Made by a program: the position numbers and the translations under genes. Shown here one piece after another: positions 9,146 to 19,026 of a stretch of 64,000 nucleotides of DNA. The first letter of the stretch is position 1. Each line of letters opens with the position of its first letter. The DNA is from Fumia sp045121595 (GTDB lineage Bacteria > Bacillota > Clostridia > Oscillospirales > Ruminococcaceae): the NCBI GenBank assembly GCA_045121595.1, contig JBGVGI010000101.1, positions 42,538 to 106,537 on the forward strand, written 5' to 3'. The notes beneath the pieces are model-generated. The model worked only from the letters and a program-made list of their open reading frames with translations, was not told the origin of the DNA and searched no databases.

Positions 9146-10405
9146 TTAAGATTCAAAAGGCTTCGGAGCAATGGATTTTGCGAAAATATCACAGATGACG
9201 TCAGCATTTAAATATTCCTGCCAGTAGGAGAAGGCGGCACGTTGTTTTTTCATAATGCTTTCTTTGTTTATCCTACAAAGAGATTCCAGTACCCCTGTAA
9301 GCTTTTCAACAGTTATGTCAGAGGGCATAAGAATTCCGTTTTTGTTGTTTATAACGTCACTGACACCGTCAACGTCGGTCGCAACGACGAAAATTCCGTT
9401 TGCCATAGCCTCCATCATGGCGGTTGGAACACTTTCGGAAGCGCTTACGCTGATAAATGCATCAACGTAGGTATCACGATAGAAATTGTAAATTTCTTCA
9501 CGGCTTAATTTACCGAAGAATTTGTATCTGACACCTTCTTTGTTTCCGAGTTTTTCCTTAGCATACTGCATAAGCTCGTTTTTGCCGCTTCCGTTTCCGA
9601 TATGGTCCCATTCAATGCAACCAAAATTCACACGGCTTAAAGCGTCAACAAGGAATTTAAGACGTTTGTCTTCTTCAATGGGACTGCAACTTACGATGCG
9701 GATGTAGTATTCTTCAAGAGGTGTTTTATCAAAAACCTCTCCGCCCTTTACACTTATGGGAGAAATTTTAAATTTAGAAAAATCGCAATCGGGTGTCGTG
9801 AAGTGCTCAAGATACATTTCTTTGCAACGTTCACTGTCAAAATAAATATCGTCTATCGACTGGTTTATAATATAGTTTAAGGTATCACGTCTGTGGTGGG
9901 TAATGGGGTCGTACATATTTGCATTATGGCAACGTGATACAACTCTTACGTTTTCGGAAAAATGTTTAAGACAACAAAGTCCATAAACGTAATTATTGAG
10001 GTTTGCACTGTAAATTGTGAGAGGTTTTTCCTCCTCAAAGAAATCAAGGCCCTTTACGTATTCAAACATAATACGGCTTTCAACAAGTGCGTCAAGCAGT
10101 TCACTCTGATAATTTTTGTTCCAGACACCACGTTGTTCCGCCTGATATTTTTCATCTTTATAACCTTCACTCAAAAGGCAAAGAAGCTTGTAAAACGTCT
10201 TTTTGAAGATACCTGTTTTTTCCGCAGGCCTTGAAAAGGTCACTTCCTTGGGAAGCGTACGGGTCATCATACGGTCGGTGTCGGTTGTAATTATATGAAC
10301 GTTATAGTATTTTGTAAGATACTCGATTTCAGTTTCAAGATAGCTTTCCTGTGCACCGCACGGATAATGTTCGGTGACAAGTAGTAAGTTTTGTTCTTTT
10401 GACAT
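9146..10405 (-). CDS. Glycosyltransferase, GT4 family
   Basis: About 419 residues, retaining GT-B fold glycosyltransferase. The C-terminal half has a GPGTP-like donor-binding region and the E-x7-E motif within SESVPTAMMEAMANG, followed by GVSDVINNKNGILMP, typical of GT4. The N-terminus lacks a signal peptide, so it is cytoplasmic or peripheral. The ATG at 10405 is chosen because GGAGGGG lies just upstream; a TTG at 10420 overlaps that site. It lies directly upstream of the sugar phosphotransferase and probably acts in the same polysaccharide pathway; donor and acceptor are unknown. Confidence 0.88.
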   Translation of the reverse strand: MSKEQNLLLVTEHYPCGAQESYLETEIEYLTKYYNVHIITTDTDRMMTRTLPKEVTFSRPAEKTGIFKKTFYKLLCLLSEGYKDEKYQAEQRGVWNKNYQSELLDALVESRIMFEYVKGLDFFEEEKPLTIYSANLNNYVYGLCCLKHFSENVRVVSRCHNANMYDPITHHRRDTLNYIINQSIDDIYFDSERCKEMYLEHFTTPDCDFSKFKISPISVKGGEVFDKTPLEEYYIRIVSCSPIEEDKRLKFLVDALSRVNFGCIEWDHIGNGSGKNELMQYAKEKLGNKEGVRYKFFGKLSREEIYNFYRDTYVDAFISVSASESVPTAMMEAMANGIFVVATDVDGVSDVINNKNGILMPSDITVEKLTGVLESLCRINKESIMKKQRAAFSYWQEYLNADVICDIFAKSIAPKPFES

Positions 10406-10472
10406 AAAATTCCCCTCCAATACTTAAATAATATCACATTTTAAGTGATTTTAAAAGGCGTTAATGTTAATT

Positions 10473-13400
10473 TTACAATTTAATTTCCTTATCAAGATAC
10501 AAAGAGTATATTATACACTCTTTTATACCTTTAGGAAATAGCTTGTCGAGGGTTCGTTTATAGAGTGTAAGCTGCTCTTTATATCTATTTTTAAGGATTT
10601 TCGGGTCGGATACCTTATCGGTTTTAAAATCGATAAGAACGCCTGAATCACCTTCTTTGATTATGCAGTCGGCAATACCCTGGATGAGTATCTCGGCATC
10701 GCTTTCAAATCCAGCTTCCTTAGCGGGAATTGTATCAAATAACTTGTATTCTCTGAGCACACGGTCGGCTTTTAATATTCTTTCGGTAAGTGAAGAATTA
10801 AAGAAAGCTTCAAGTTTTTTGATATCCACTGCAGAAAATTCTTCTTCGGTAAGATAACCTGCATCTTTTAAGCGTGAAAGCTCATCTGATGCATTTTCTT
10901 TTCCGTGAGTAAAGTCGGCAAACTGCAAAACTCTGTGGAAAATACTGCCTTTTTGTGCAGCTGAAAAACCTTCCTTCATCATAAATTTCGGAGATGACAG
11001 GAAAACTTCGGCATTTTCCTTATGAGTTATCTGGGTTACCGAAAGCTTTGCGGGGATTTCAGTTTCTGCTTTATAAGGATATTCGTAGTAAATTTTATTT
11101 TTAAGGTTTTCAAGAATTACGGGGTCTGCCTTTGCTTTTTTTGTCTTTTTGACGATGGTAACGTCAACTTCGTCGGCAGGGGTCAGAATTTCAAAGTTTG
11201 CCCCTTTCTTTCTTGCAGATACTACCCCATATTTTTCACGTATCGAGGAAAAGGATTCAAGGGTCATAAGGCTTAATAAAATCCAGTCCGAATAGCTTAA
11301 ACATTTCAAAGCAACGTAAGGCGCTATATCACCGTTACTGTCAAGCATAAATTCAAGTCTTTGCGAGAGCTTGTTGCCTAAATTTTCTTCAGTAATATTG
11401 ATAATAAGCTTTTCTTTTGCACGGGTAAGTGCCACGTATAAAAGACGCATTTCCTCACAAAGGAGACACTGCTTTTCATAAATTTTTATAGCGGTTTCAG
11501 GTACAGTGGGGTATTTCAAGAGTTTTTCTCTGTCGATAAAGGAAAAGCCAAGTCCGAGTCGCGGATTGAAGGAAGTGGAGTCCTGAATATCCATAAAATT
11601 ATGCTTTTTGGAACAGTTTGCCACGAATACAATCGGGAATTCAAGTCCCTTTGATTTGTGTATAGTCATAATTTTTACAGCCTGAGACGACTGAATTGCA
11701 GGGGTAGCCACCTTGAAATCGCTTTCGGTTTCAATAAGCTTGTCGATATAGATGATGAAGTTTGAAAGCTCGTTGTTACCGAGTGCTTCAAAGTCAAGAG
11801 CGTATTTTAAAAGAAGCTTTAAGTTTGCTTCACGCACTGAAGCACCTTTCATACCCGATACAACCTCGATAAAGTCGGTGGTGTCATAGATGTACTGAAT
11901 AAGCTTCTGTACAGACATAACAGCACTTTTTTCGCGGAGTTTGCGGAAGGTTTTTATAAAGCTTTTAGCTTTTTTATTAGTACGTTCCGATTCTGCCAGA
12001 AGTGAAGAATAAAGGCTTTTGTGCGGATTATAGACGAAAAGTGACGCGAGTTCGTCACACGTGAAAGAAAACATCGGCGAGAGCAAAACTGCCGCCATTT
12101 CAATATCGGACATTGGATTGTCAAGCACCTTTAAAAGGCTTATCATAACCGATACTTCTCTTGATTCAAAGTAACCCGTACTTGAGTCAATGTCGGAACT
12201 GATACCTTCTTCTTCAAGTGCTTTTGCAAGGTAAGTGGCAACGTCAGTCTTGGTACTTCTTAAAAGTACCGCAAAGTCCTCACCACGGCAGGGCCTTAAT
12301 ACGCCGTTTTCTGTGACGGGGTATTTGTCGCGTATCATCTTTGCAATTTGTTTTGCAGTTTCGGTAGCTTCAAGCAAGGCTTTGTGGGTGTCCGTACTGT
12401 CTTCCGAAACGTCAATAAGCTGTAAAGCCGCCTGACATTCAGAAATTTCGGGATAAGTTGCACCGAAATAGAGTTTTTCTTCATCGTTGTAATTAACGTC
12501 GCCAAGCTCCTCACTCATAAGCGGAGTGAAAACAGAGTTTATAAAATCTGTGACGCCTTCTCTGCTTCGGAAGTTTTTAGAAAGCATAATTGAAGCGGGA
12601 AACTCACCGTTTTTAACAGGGGCAAAAGAGTCCTTTTTGCTTTTGAAAACTTCAGGGTCGGCATTTCTGAAACGGTAAATACTTTGTTTCAAGTCACCTA
12701 CGAAGAAAAGGTTACTGTTGTTTTTTGAAATACATCTGAAAATCAAATCCTGTAAGGGGTTTGTATCCTGATATTCGTCGAGAAGTATTTCCTCAAACTG
12801 CATTGAAATATTTTTTGCAAATTCGGTGGGGTTTCCGTCACCGTCTGACACGAGTTTTAAAGTAAGATATGCAAAATCTGAGAAGTCACCGATATTAAGC
12901 TCTGTTTTTTCTTCCTCGAGTTTAATATAAAAGCTTTTGATAACGTCGGCGAAAGCTTCAACTATAACAGACTGCACTGCCATATCCGAAATATAGTTTT
13001 CTTCGGTACAACAGATAAGCTTCTGCAAAGCTTCAATTTCTGATTTAAGCATTCTGCGAAGCTTTGTAAAGCGGTCTTTGAGCTCGGGGGGACAGTCCTT
13101 TGCACTACTGAGCCTTGCGAATTTAAAGGTTGCGAGAACGCCGTATACGTCGTTCCAGCTTCCGTTTATACACGCCGCTTTAAGACGGTCAATTTCTTCA
13201 CCGTCTGAGACACATGCGGGCATATAAGCTTTATCAAGGTAGGTATCTGCCTTGATAAAAAATATCATTCTGTCTAAAAGTTGTTCGCAGAATTCTGCAC
13301 CCTCACGGATTTTTGTTAAGACAGTTTGTCCCCATACGGTTTCGGATAAGGGTGTATTGCTTTTGTAAAGGGAAACCATATCGTCAAGCCATCCGAGTGG

Positions 13401-13958
13401 GAATGGTAAAGACCTTATTTTATTGTAAATCATAAGGACTTTCTTTTTGAGCTCGTCGTCGTTCTGTGCTCCGAAATGGTCAATAAGCTTTAAGAATTTT
13501 TCGTCTTTTGAAGCGTATTTTTCTTCTAAAACTTCATCAATAACTTCGGATTTTATCTGTATAAGCAGAGAATCGTCGGCAACTCGCAAGGAGGGAGAGA
13601 TACCTAAAATTTCAAAGTTTTCCTTTACGATGCAAGAGAAAAAAGAGTCAATGGTGCAAATCTGCGCCTGTTCTAAAAGTAAAATCTGGTGTTGTAAAAA
13701 GGTATCGGAAGGATTATTTTCAAGAAGCTCACGAAGTCTTTTTGAAACCCTTTCACGCATTTCCGATGCCGCCGCTTTTGTAAAGGTAACGACCAAGAAT
13801 TTATCGGCGTCAACGGGGTTTTCTTTATCGGTGATTTTCTTTATAAGACGTTCAACCAGTACGGCGGTTTTACCGCTTCCTGCTGCTGCGGATACAAGCA
13901 GACTGCCACCTGACGTGTTTATAGCACTGAGCTGTTCGTCCGTCCAGTTTCTTGCCAT
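10473..13958 (-). CDS. addA: ATP-dependent helicase/nuclease subunit A
   Basis: 1161-residue AddA, the UvrD-like helicase and nuclease subunit that processes double-strand breaks with AddB up to a Chi-type site. Visible are Walker A AAAGSGKTAVL near residue 22, the LLDEYQDTNPLQDLIF Walker B region, QSIYRFRNADP, the HKSKGLEFPIVF helicase motif, and a C-terminal RecB-type nuclease motif (GIADCIIKEGDSGVLIDFKTDK region). Length fits the family (about 1230). It starts 15 bases after addB; a clear AAGGAG precedes the ATG. Confidence 0.96.
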   Translation of the reverse strand: MARNWTDEQLSAINTSGGSLLVSAAAGSGKTAVLVERLIKKITDKENPVDADKFLVVTFTKAAASEMRERVSKRLRELLENNPSDTFLQHQILLLEQAQICTIDSFFSCIVKENFEILGISPSLRVADDSLLIQIKSEVIDEVLEEKYASKDEKFLKLIDHFGAQNDDELKKKVLMIYNKIRSLPFPLGWLDDMVSLYKSNTPLSETVWGQTVLTKIREGAEFCEQLLDRMIFFIKADTYLDKAYMPACVSDGEEIDRLKAACINGSWNDVYGVLATFKFARLSSAKDCPPELKDRFTKLRRMLKSEIEALQKLICCTEENYISDMAVQSVIVEAFADVIKSFYIKLEEEKTELNIGDFSDFAYLTLKLVSDGDGNPTEFAKNISMQFEEILLDEYQDTNPLQDLIFRCISKNNSNLFFVGDLKQSIYRFRNADPEVFKSKKDSFAPVKNGEFPASIMLSKNFRSREGVTDFINSVFTPLMSEELGDVNYNDEEKLYFGATYPEISECQAALQLIDVSEDSTDTHKALLEATETAKQIAKMIRDKYPVTENGVLRPCRGEDFAVLLRSTKTDVATYLAKALEEEGISSDIDSSTGYFESREVSVMISLLKVLDNPMSDIEMAAVLLSPMFSFTCDELASLFVYNPHKSLYSSLLAESERTNKKAKSFIKTFRKLREKSAVMSVQKLIQYIYDTTDFIEVVSGMKGASVREANLKLLLKYALDFEALGNNELSNFIIYIDKLIETESDFKVATPAIQSSQAVKIMTIHKSKGLEFPIVFVANCSKKHNFMDIQDSTSFNPRLGLGFSFIDREKLLKYPTVPETAIKIYEKQCLLCEEMRLLYVALTRAKEKLIINITEENLGNKLSQRLEFMLDSNGDIAPYVALKCLSYSDWILLSLMTLESFSSIREKYGVVSARKKGANFEILTPADEVDVTIVKKTKKAKADPVILENLKNKIYYEYPYKAETEIPAKLSVTQITHKENAEVFLSSPKFMMKEGFSAAQKGSIFHRVLQFADFTHGKENASDELSRLKDAGYLTEEEFSAVDIKKLEAFFNSSLTERILKADRVLREYKLFDTIPAKEAGFESDAEILIQGIADCIIKEGDSGVLIDFKTDKVSDPKILKNRYKEQLTLYKRTLDKLFPKGIKECIIYSLYLDKEIKL

Positions 13959-13973
13959 AATGAGCTCCTTTCT

Positions 13974-16900
13974 TTAGTTTTGTGTAATGTCTTCAAGCGT
14001 TTTCGGTTCAACCTGTCTGCAAGGTTCTTTTGATTCCCTGCCACAGATACCCTTGTAACTGCAGTAAGAACAAGGGGGATTCATACCCGTCTGTACGGGG
14101 TCGGGAGCAATATTTCCGCTAAGGAGGTTATCACCCATCTCACGTACTAAGTTTTTGGTGTAATTTTCAATTGCTTCGAATTGTTCAAGAGTAATAAGAA
14201 GCTTACCTTTAAGTCCTCCTGACGATTTTGATACGGGCAGGAATTTGCCTTTGAGGTCTTTTTCCATCGCAACGAGCACTTTTTCGTCATTGAGCAAAAT
14301 TCCGTTCATAACAAAGGATTTTTGTTTTGTGGCATTTACCTTTTCTTCATCTGCTTCGCGTGAAAGTGAGGGCTTTGGATTGCCTGCGGGCATATAAAGA
14401 ATTCCTGCGGGGGTTATATTTTTGTATTTATCGTTATTGGTGCGCCAGATTGCAAAAAGGTATAAAAGCATCTGCAGATTAAGACCCATCGCCATCTGAC
14501 TGATGTCGAAGGATTTTCCGCCTGATTTATAGTCGATGATGCGGACGAAATTATCATCTTCAAGTTTGCACATATCGACACGGTCGATTTTTCCTGTTAC
14601 GAGAACCTTGTTATTTTCGTCGACGGAAACAGAAATCGGAGTAATCTCCCCACCTTCACGGATAGCTTCTTCAAGACCTGTAATTTTAAACTCGGTCTGT
14701 GAAAATTCATCTTTAAGAGAGGTGAAAATATTGTGCAGAGTATAACGGAGTTTGCGGTAGAAATAGAGGAATTTCTGTGATTTCTCGGTTTCACCGCCCA
14801 TAACACGTGCCAAATATTCATCAAGATACCCGTCAACGTAGGTTTTTATTTCTTCGTCGGAAATTTCCGTTATATTATAGTTTTTAAGAATGTTGTCAAG
14901 GATATAGTGTATAATATTTCCGCGACTTAACGGATTTAACTCTGCTTTCCCGGGGGCATAAAGACCTAACCCGTAACTTAAAAAATGCTGGAACGGGCAG
15001 GTGTAATATTTCTCCACCTGAGAGGGAGAGAGTTTATTGGTTCTTAATTTTAAGTTTTTAAATTTCTCCGTTTCTTTTACAGAAAATCGCATCGGTTTAT
15101 AACTGCTCAGAGAAACTTTTTCAGTAAGGCGTTTTTTTCTTATCAGTGGACGGTTAAAAAGTTCCGCACAAAGAGAACGGTTTGTCAGAATAAGCTCGTC
15201 TTTAAAGATTTTTTCGAGTTTTCTCAGTTTTACCTTGTAGGCGTTTTCAGTTTTGAAAAGTTCTTTTACAGTTGCGTAAAATACAGCGTCGTTTCCTTCT
15301 GCGTCAGCACCCGTTTTGGCGGCGTGATGAAAAACTGTGTCAAGATTATGGCAAAAATAAGAGCGGTCGATATTTTTTCTGTAAATGACGGGCGTATCAG
15401 GGAAAACCTTTTTAAAGCCTGAAATGATTACAGAGGGGTATTTTTCACTGCCACCTACGTCACCGAAAGGATAGGTGATTATAAGCTTTTCGGAAGCGGA
15501 AGTTAGTGCTTTATAGGCTATAAAACGCTCGTCAATAAGCTTTTGTGATGCAAGGTTATAGATTTCAAGTCCGCTTTCGTTTAAAGCCTTTCTTTCGTTG
15601 TCGGTAATCATTCCGCCAGAGGAAGGAACGTGAGGGAAAACTTTATCGTTTGCACCGATTATTATTGTAGCGCGTTTTTCGTTTACACGTACTCTTTCGG
15701 CACTGCCGATAAGAACGCTGTCAAGTGTTTGCGGACGGTGCGAGAGGTTGTATCCTGCGGCGCTTAAATTCAACATTTCCTTATATTCTTTGAAGTTTAA
15801 TTTTTTGTCGGAGAAGGAAATTTCGAGGGCGTCCAGAATTTCCATAAGCACGTCCCAGACACGTTTTTCGTCTTCGGCAACTATAACGTCTTTTGTGTTT
15901 TTTATTCTTTCGGAGATAACAGAGGGCAAGGAAAGTTCGGTTAAAGAGTTATATACGGCTTTTCCGACAGAACCTGTTTCTTCTGCGACTTTTTTGAAGC
16001 TTTCTATAAGTCTTACGCAGAATTTACGCACCTTTTCTGCATTTCTGAGTGAGGCTTTTTCGCGTACTGACATCTCAAATTCGGAAAATCCCGAAGGGTT
16101 TAAGGTGAATTCGTTTTTAAAAGAATCTTTGTCGATGCTCCATACGTAGATGTATTTTTCAAAGTCGTTAATCTGGGTAAGGTTAAATGACGTAAGTCCG
16201 CACTTGAGTAAGGGTAAGAGTTCTTTTTTGCTCATACCCGTGATAACGGCACCCAGAAGATGATTTACAAATCTTATAAGTGGCATACTGTCCACTTTAT
16301 CGGGGTTGTCAAAGAAAAAGGGAATATCATATTTTTCAAAAACCGATTCGATGATATAGCCATAATCCGAAAGGTTTCTTCCGATTACAACGATATCCTC
16401 AAAACGATAATTTTCTTTTTTTACAAGTTCGAGAATTTTTGAAGCTACGAATTCGGTTTCGTCAAATTCGTTTAAAAGACCAAAACAGGAAACAACACGG
16501 TTTTCACCCTCAAAAGGTGTTGGGTTGTGTTTTAAAACCTCGTTGCCGAAATGGGTGAGAGCTTCATTTTTAAAGCGGACGGGGGTATCAAGTGTCACAG
16601 GGGGCAACACTTTGCATTCCGCTTTATATGCTAAAGCTTTTATCGATTTTTCGGCATCCTTTAAAACGTCAAAAATGCCGTATTCTTCATAATATGCGGG
16701 TATGCATAGGGAGATGTTTACCATATTTGCCTGTTTTAAAGCATGAAAAATAATCTGCTTCTGGATACCTGTGAAGTTTGAAAACTCATCAAGATATACG
16801 TCACAGTTATTGAAATATCCGTTTTCTGCAATAAGTTTTCTTGCACGGTTTAAAATATCAGAAGGGTCAGAGAATTTTTGTGTCAGTAAAGCATCATAGC

Positions 16901-17378
16901 AACCGAAAATGAGAGAGAAATCTGAAAGCTTGTCCTTTAAAACGCCGTTTTCAGTTTCTTCAGCCTGAGCTTTTAAGGTTTCGTAATTTATACCTGCGTT
17001 TTTTAATTCTTTCAATACGTTAAGCATTGAGAGAATAAAATCGGGATTTATGTAGTTTTTGTTATAAAGGGCGAGATTTTCTTTGCACACTTTAAGCGCT
17101 TCGCGCATTGCAAGAATTTCTATAGTTTCCGAAGCGTAGTTACCCGCAACACCTCCGTAGAGCCTGAAAACGTCGTCACAGAGACGGTTAAAACTCAAAA
17201 CTTTTACGTTTTGTGATTTCTCTGTGCCGAGCAGGTTATAATACTCCCTTTCGGATTCAAATAAAAACTGTTCGGGGACGATTAAAATTATCTGTTTTTC
17301 GTTTGCTGAATTTTTGATTTCGTTCTGTATAAAAGTTGATTTACCGGTGCCTGAGGCACCTTTTATAAAGCGTAGCAC
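13974..17378 (-). CDS. addB: ATP-dependent helicase/deoxyribonuclease subunit B
   Basis: 1134-residue AddB, partner of AddA. The N-terminus has a Walker A GASGTGKST. The C-terminal RecB-type nuclease has the IDYKSGG motif, and the four Fe-S cysteines are split between YYTCPFQHF and the tail CSYCSYKGIC (C1103, C1106, C1112). I use a GTG start at 17378: GGGGGAG is correctly spaced, and an overlapping ATG two bases upstream is out of frame. A good promoter lies at 17414-17442. The addB-addA order is standard for Firmicutes. Confidence 0.95.
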   Translation of the reverse strand: MLRFIKGASGTGKSTFIQNEIKNSANEKQIILIVPEQFLFESEREYYNLLGTEKSQNVKVLSFNRLCDDVFRLYGGVAGNYASETIEILAMREALKVCKENLALYNKNYINPDFILSMLNVLKELKNAGINYETLKAQAEETENGVLKDKLSDFSLIFGCYDALLTQKFSDPSDILNRARKLIAENGYFNNCDVYLDEFSNFTGIQKQIIFHALKQANMVNISLCIPAYYEEYGIFDVLKDAEKSIKALAYKAECKVLPPVTLDTPVRFKNEALTHFGNEVLKHNPTPFEGENRVVSCFGLLNEFDETEFVASKILELVKKENYRFEDIVVIGRNLSDYGYIIESVFEKYDIPFFFDNPDKVDSMPLIRFVNHLLGAVITGMSKKELLPLLKCGLTSFNLTQINDFEKYIYVWSIDKDSFKNEFTLNPSGFSEFEMSVREKASLRNAEKVRKFCVRLIESFKKVAEETGSVGKAVYNSLTELSLPSVISERIKNTKDVIVAEDEKRVWDVLMEILDALEISFSDKKLNFKEYKEMLNLSAAGYNLSHRPQTLDSVLIGSAERVRVNEKRATIIIGANDKVFPHVPSSGGMITDNERKALNESGLEIYNLASQKLIDERFIAYKALTSASEKLIITYPFGDVGGSEKYPSVIISGFKKVFPDTPVIYRKNIDRSYFCHNLDTVFHHAAKTGADAEGNDAVFYATVKELFKTENAYKVKLRKLEKIFKDELILTNRSLCAELFNRPLIRKKRLTEKVSLSSYKPMRFSVKETEKFKNLKLRTNKLSPSQVEKYYTCPFQHFLSYGLGLYAPGKAELNPLSRGNIIHYILDNILKNYNITEISDEEIKTYVDGYLDEYLARVMGGETEKSQKFLYFYRKLRYTLHNIFTSLKDEFSQTEFKITGLEEAIREGGEITPISVSVDENNKVLVTGKIDRVDMCKLEDDNFVRIIDYKSGGKSFDISQMAMGLNLQMLLYLFAIWRTNNDKYKNITPAGILYMPAGNPKPSLSREADEEKVNATKQKSFVMNGILLNDEKVLVAMEKDLKGKFLPVSKSSGGLKGKLLITLEQFEAIENYTKNLVREMGDNLLSGNIAPDPVQTGMNPPCSYCSYKGICGRESKEPCRQVEPKTLEDITQN

Positions 17379-17413
17379 ATTTTCTCCCCCTTTAAAAAGA
17401 TTTATATAATTAT

Positions 17414-17442
17414 ATTATACATTTTCTTGTGTTTAATAGCAA
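17414..17442 (-). promoter_or_regulatory. Sigma-A type promoter of addBA
   Basis: Minus-strand TTGCTA (17442-17437) and TATAAT (17419-17414), 17-base spacer, directly downstream of the spoIIR terminator and 35 bases upstream of addB. Confidence 0.7.
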
Positions 17443-17448
17443 GTAAAA

Positions 17449-17475
17449 AAGTCTTTTTGACTAGCAAAAAGACTT
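17449..17475 (-). terminator. Terminator of spoIIR, includes its stop codon
   Basis: Perfect 11-bp stem (17465-17475 with 17449-17459) with a five-base loop holding most of the spoIIR stop codon (17461-17463), followed on the minus strand by a T-run. Confidence 0.85.
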
Positions 17476-18054
17476 AAATTTTTCTATTAGTTCCACAAGC
17501 AGAAATTTAACTTCGTACCGTGGCGCGGATTCTATTATTTTTATTTCTTCATCGGTAAGGGTATCAAGGCTGTCGGATGCCGCAGGAATACAGAGCGCAG
17601 GATATAAAACACACCACCAGTTTTTGCCTTTACCTTCGCCGATAATAACTCTTACGGCATCGTAATTCCCTGCGGGAAGTGTAAAATTATCGTAAACTCT
17701 CGTGTCAAAAAACATATTTGTAAATTCGGCTTTCGCGGTGGGTTTAAGGCCGTTGTTTAAAAGCTCGTCATTTGCGAGTTTTTCGATTTTTTCAAGATTT
17801 CCTAACGCTTTTTCTTTTGCGGACAGAATACCTTCATCGGTATAAAAAAGCTCGTCACTTTCTTTTAAAATGCGGTCCCTGATTTTAAGTTTTACCGACT
17901 GGTCTGAGTCTGTATCGGAGGCGGCGATTATATGAAGCCTTAATACCTTATCCCGTATGTTGTCACATGTGGCGGAAAACTCGGAAAAACTATCGAGAAA
18001 GAAAGCAAAAGTCATAAATAACATAAATACTGCTAACGTTTTATATTGTCGCAT
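17461..18054 (-). CDS. spoIIR: Stage II sporulation protein R
   Basis: About 197-residue SpoIIR, the forespore-made secreted signal that triggers SpoIIGA to process pro-sigma-E in the mother cell. It has an N-terminal hydrophobic export segment (about residues 6-24) and the family core: VLRLHIIAASDTDSDQ, KLKIRDRIL, and the GKNWWCVLYPALC block. The ATG at 18054 is preferred over 18066 because the only ribosome site (AAAGGA) abuts the upstream ATG but lies 11 bases before 18054. Oddly, that site is part of the upstream terminator stem. Its presence marks the organism as an endospore former. Confidence 0.95.
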   Translation of the reverse strand: MRQYKTLAVFMLFMTFAFFLDSFSEFSATCDNIRDKVLRLHIIAASDTDSDQSVKLKIRDRILKESDELFYTDEGILSAKEKALGNLEKIEKLANDELLNNGLKPTAKAEFTNMFFDTRVYDNFTLPAGNYDAVRVIIGEGKGKNWWCVLYPALCIPAASDSLDTLTDEEIKIIESAPRYEVKFLLVELIEKFKSFC

Positions 18055-18088
18055 AAAAAAGTCCATCCTTTCGTAAAAAAGGATGGAC
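18055..18088 (-). terminator. Terminator of ispE overlapping the spoIIR ribosome site
   Basis: Perfect 10-bp stem (18079-18088 with 18061-18070) followed on the minus strand by six T residues (18060-18055) that run straight into the spoIIR ATG. The 3-prime arm contains the AAAGGA ribosome site of spoIIR. Confidence 0.85.
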
Positions 18089-18105
18089 CGTTTTTTAAAA
18101 AATAA

Positions 18106-18981
18106 TCATTCTTCCTCTATAATTTTTACTCCGTAAGGGATAGGTTCTGCCATAAAGGAGTAAAAATCGTCTTTAAATCTTGCTTTTGCGGATAAAGCGA
18201 GGATAAGTGAATGGAAAACTCCGAAAACTGCGGCACCGCTTCCCGTCATCATAGCTTTGTCGGCACCGTATTCCAAAAGCTTTTCTTCGATTTGCCTGAT
18301 TTCGTCAAGGGGAGCTACTTCCTCTAAAACGTTATGCATATTTTCACAGAAAGAGAAAACGTCTTCGCTTTCAATTGCCGAGATGAGTTTTTCGTTGTCG
18401 GGGTGTTTTTTTGCACCCAGTTCGTCAAATGCCTTATAGGCTTCTTTGGTGCTTATTCCTTTGCCTTTCGGCATAACTACCACGAAACGCAAAAAGCTTA
18501 TAAAGGGCAATTCTTCTAAAATTTCACCTATGCCGCTAACCCTTACACTTCCGCCTTTTATGCAAAAAGGCACGTCTGCACCGACTAAAACTCCGATATC
18601 CTGCATTTCTTTTAAGGAAAGGTTAGTTTCAAAAAGTCTGTCAAGGCCGACGATTACCGCCGCGGCGTCAGCACTTCCGCCACCCATACCTGCTTCGGAG
18701 GGAATATTTTTCTTAATAAAAATATCAACGCCTTTTTTAATACCCGTTTTTTCAAAAAAATACGATGCGGCTTTGTAAGCCGTATTTTTTGAGTCCGTGG
18801 GCACATAAGGGTTATCGGAAGAAATAAAAATACCACTGTCTTTTTTTGAAAGAGTTATTTCGTCGAAAATATCAACACTCTGGAAAATAGAGTCAAGCAA
18901 GTGGTATCCGTCGTTTCTTGTTCCCGTTATGTCGAGTGAAAGATTAAGTTTAGCGGCAGCTTTAAGTATAATTTTTTCCAT
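18106..18981 (-). CDS. ispE: 4-diphosphocytidyl-2-C-methyl-D-erythritol kinase
   Basis: 291-residue GHMP-family kinase of the methylerythritol phosphate route to isoprenoids, phosphorylating CDP-methylerythritol at the 2-hydroxyl. Visible are K11 and N13 in AAAKLNLSL, the ATP-binding PSEAGMGGGSADAA (94-107), GADVPFC with the catalytic aspartate, and the C-terminal MTGSGAAVFG. Length is normal. It lies directly upstream of spoIIR, a linkage common in Clostridia, but a terminator separates them. Confidence 0.96.
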   Translation of the reverse strand: MEKIILKAAAKLNLSLDITGTRNDGYHLLDSIFQSVDIFDEITLSKKDSGIFISSDNPYVPTDSKNTAYKAASYFFEKTGIKKGVDIFIKKNIPSEAGMGGGSADAAAVIVGLDRLFETNLSLKEMQDIGVLVGADVPFCIKGGSVRVSGIGEILEELPFISFLRFVVVMPKGKGISTKEAYKAFDELGAKKHPDNEKLISAIESEDVFSFCENMHNVLEEVAPLDEIRQIEEKLLEYGADKAMMTGSGAAVFGVFHSLILALSAKARFKDDFYSFMAEPIPYGVKIIEEE

Positions 18982-18994
18982 AAATACCTCTTTT

Positions 18995-19026
18995 GAAAAA
19001 AAGCGGACAGAAGTCCGCTTTTTTAG
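18995..19026. terminator. Terminator between the aminotransferase and ispE genes
   Basis: Stem AAAAGCGGAC / GTCCGCTTTT with loop AGAA, A-run left and T-run right. It is symmetrical; in context it ends the Lrp-aminotransferase transcript on the minus strand. Confidence 0.85.

Noticed and set aside
13447..13977. 176-codon plus-strand frame antisense to the start of addA
   Set aside because: Serine-rich mirror of AddA coding sequence with no ribosome site.
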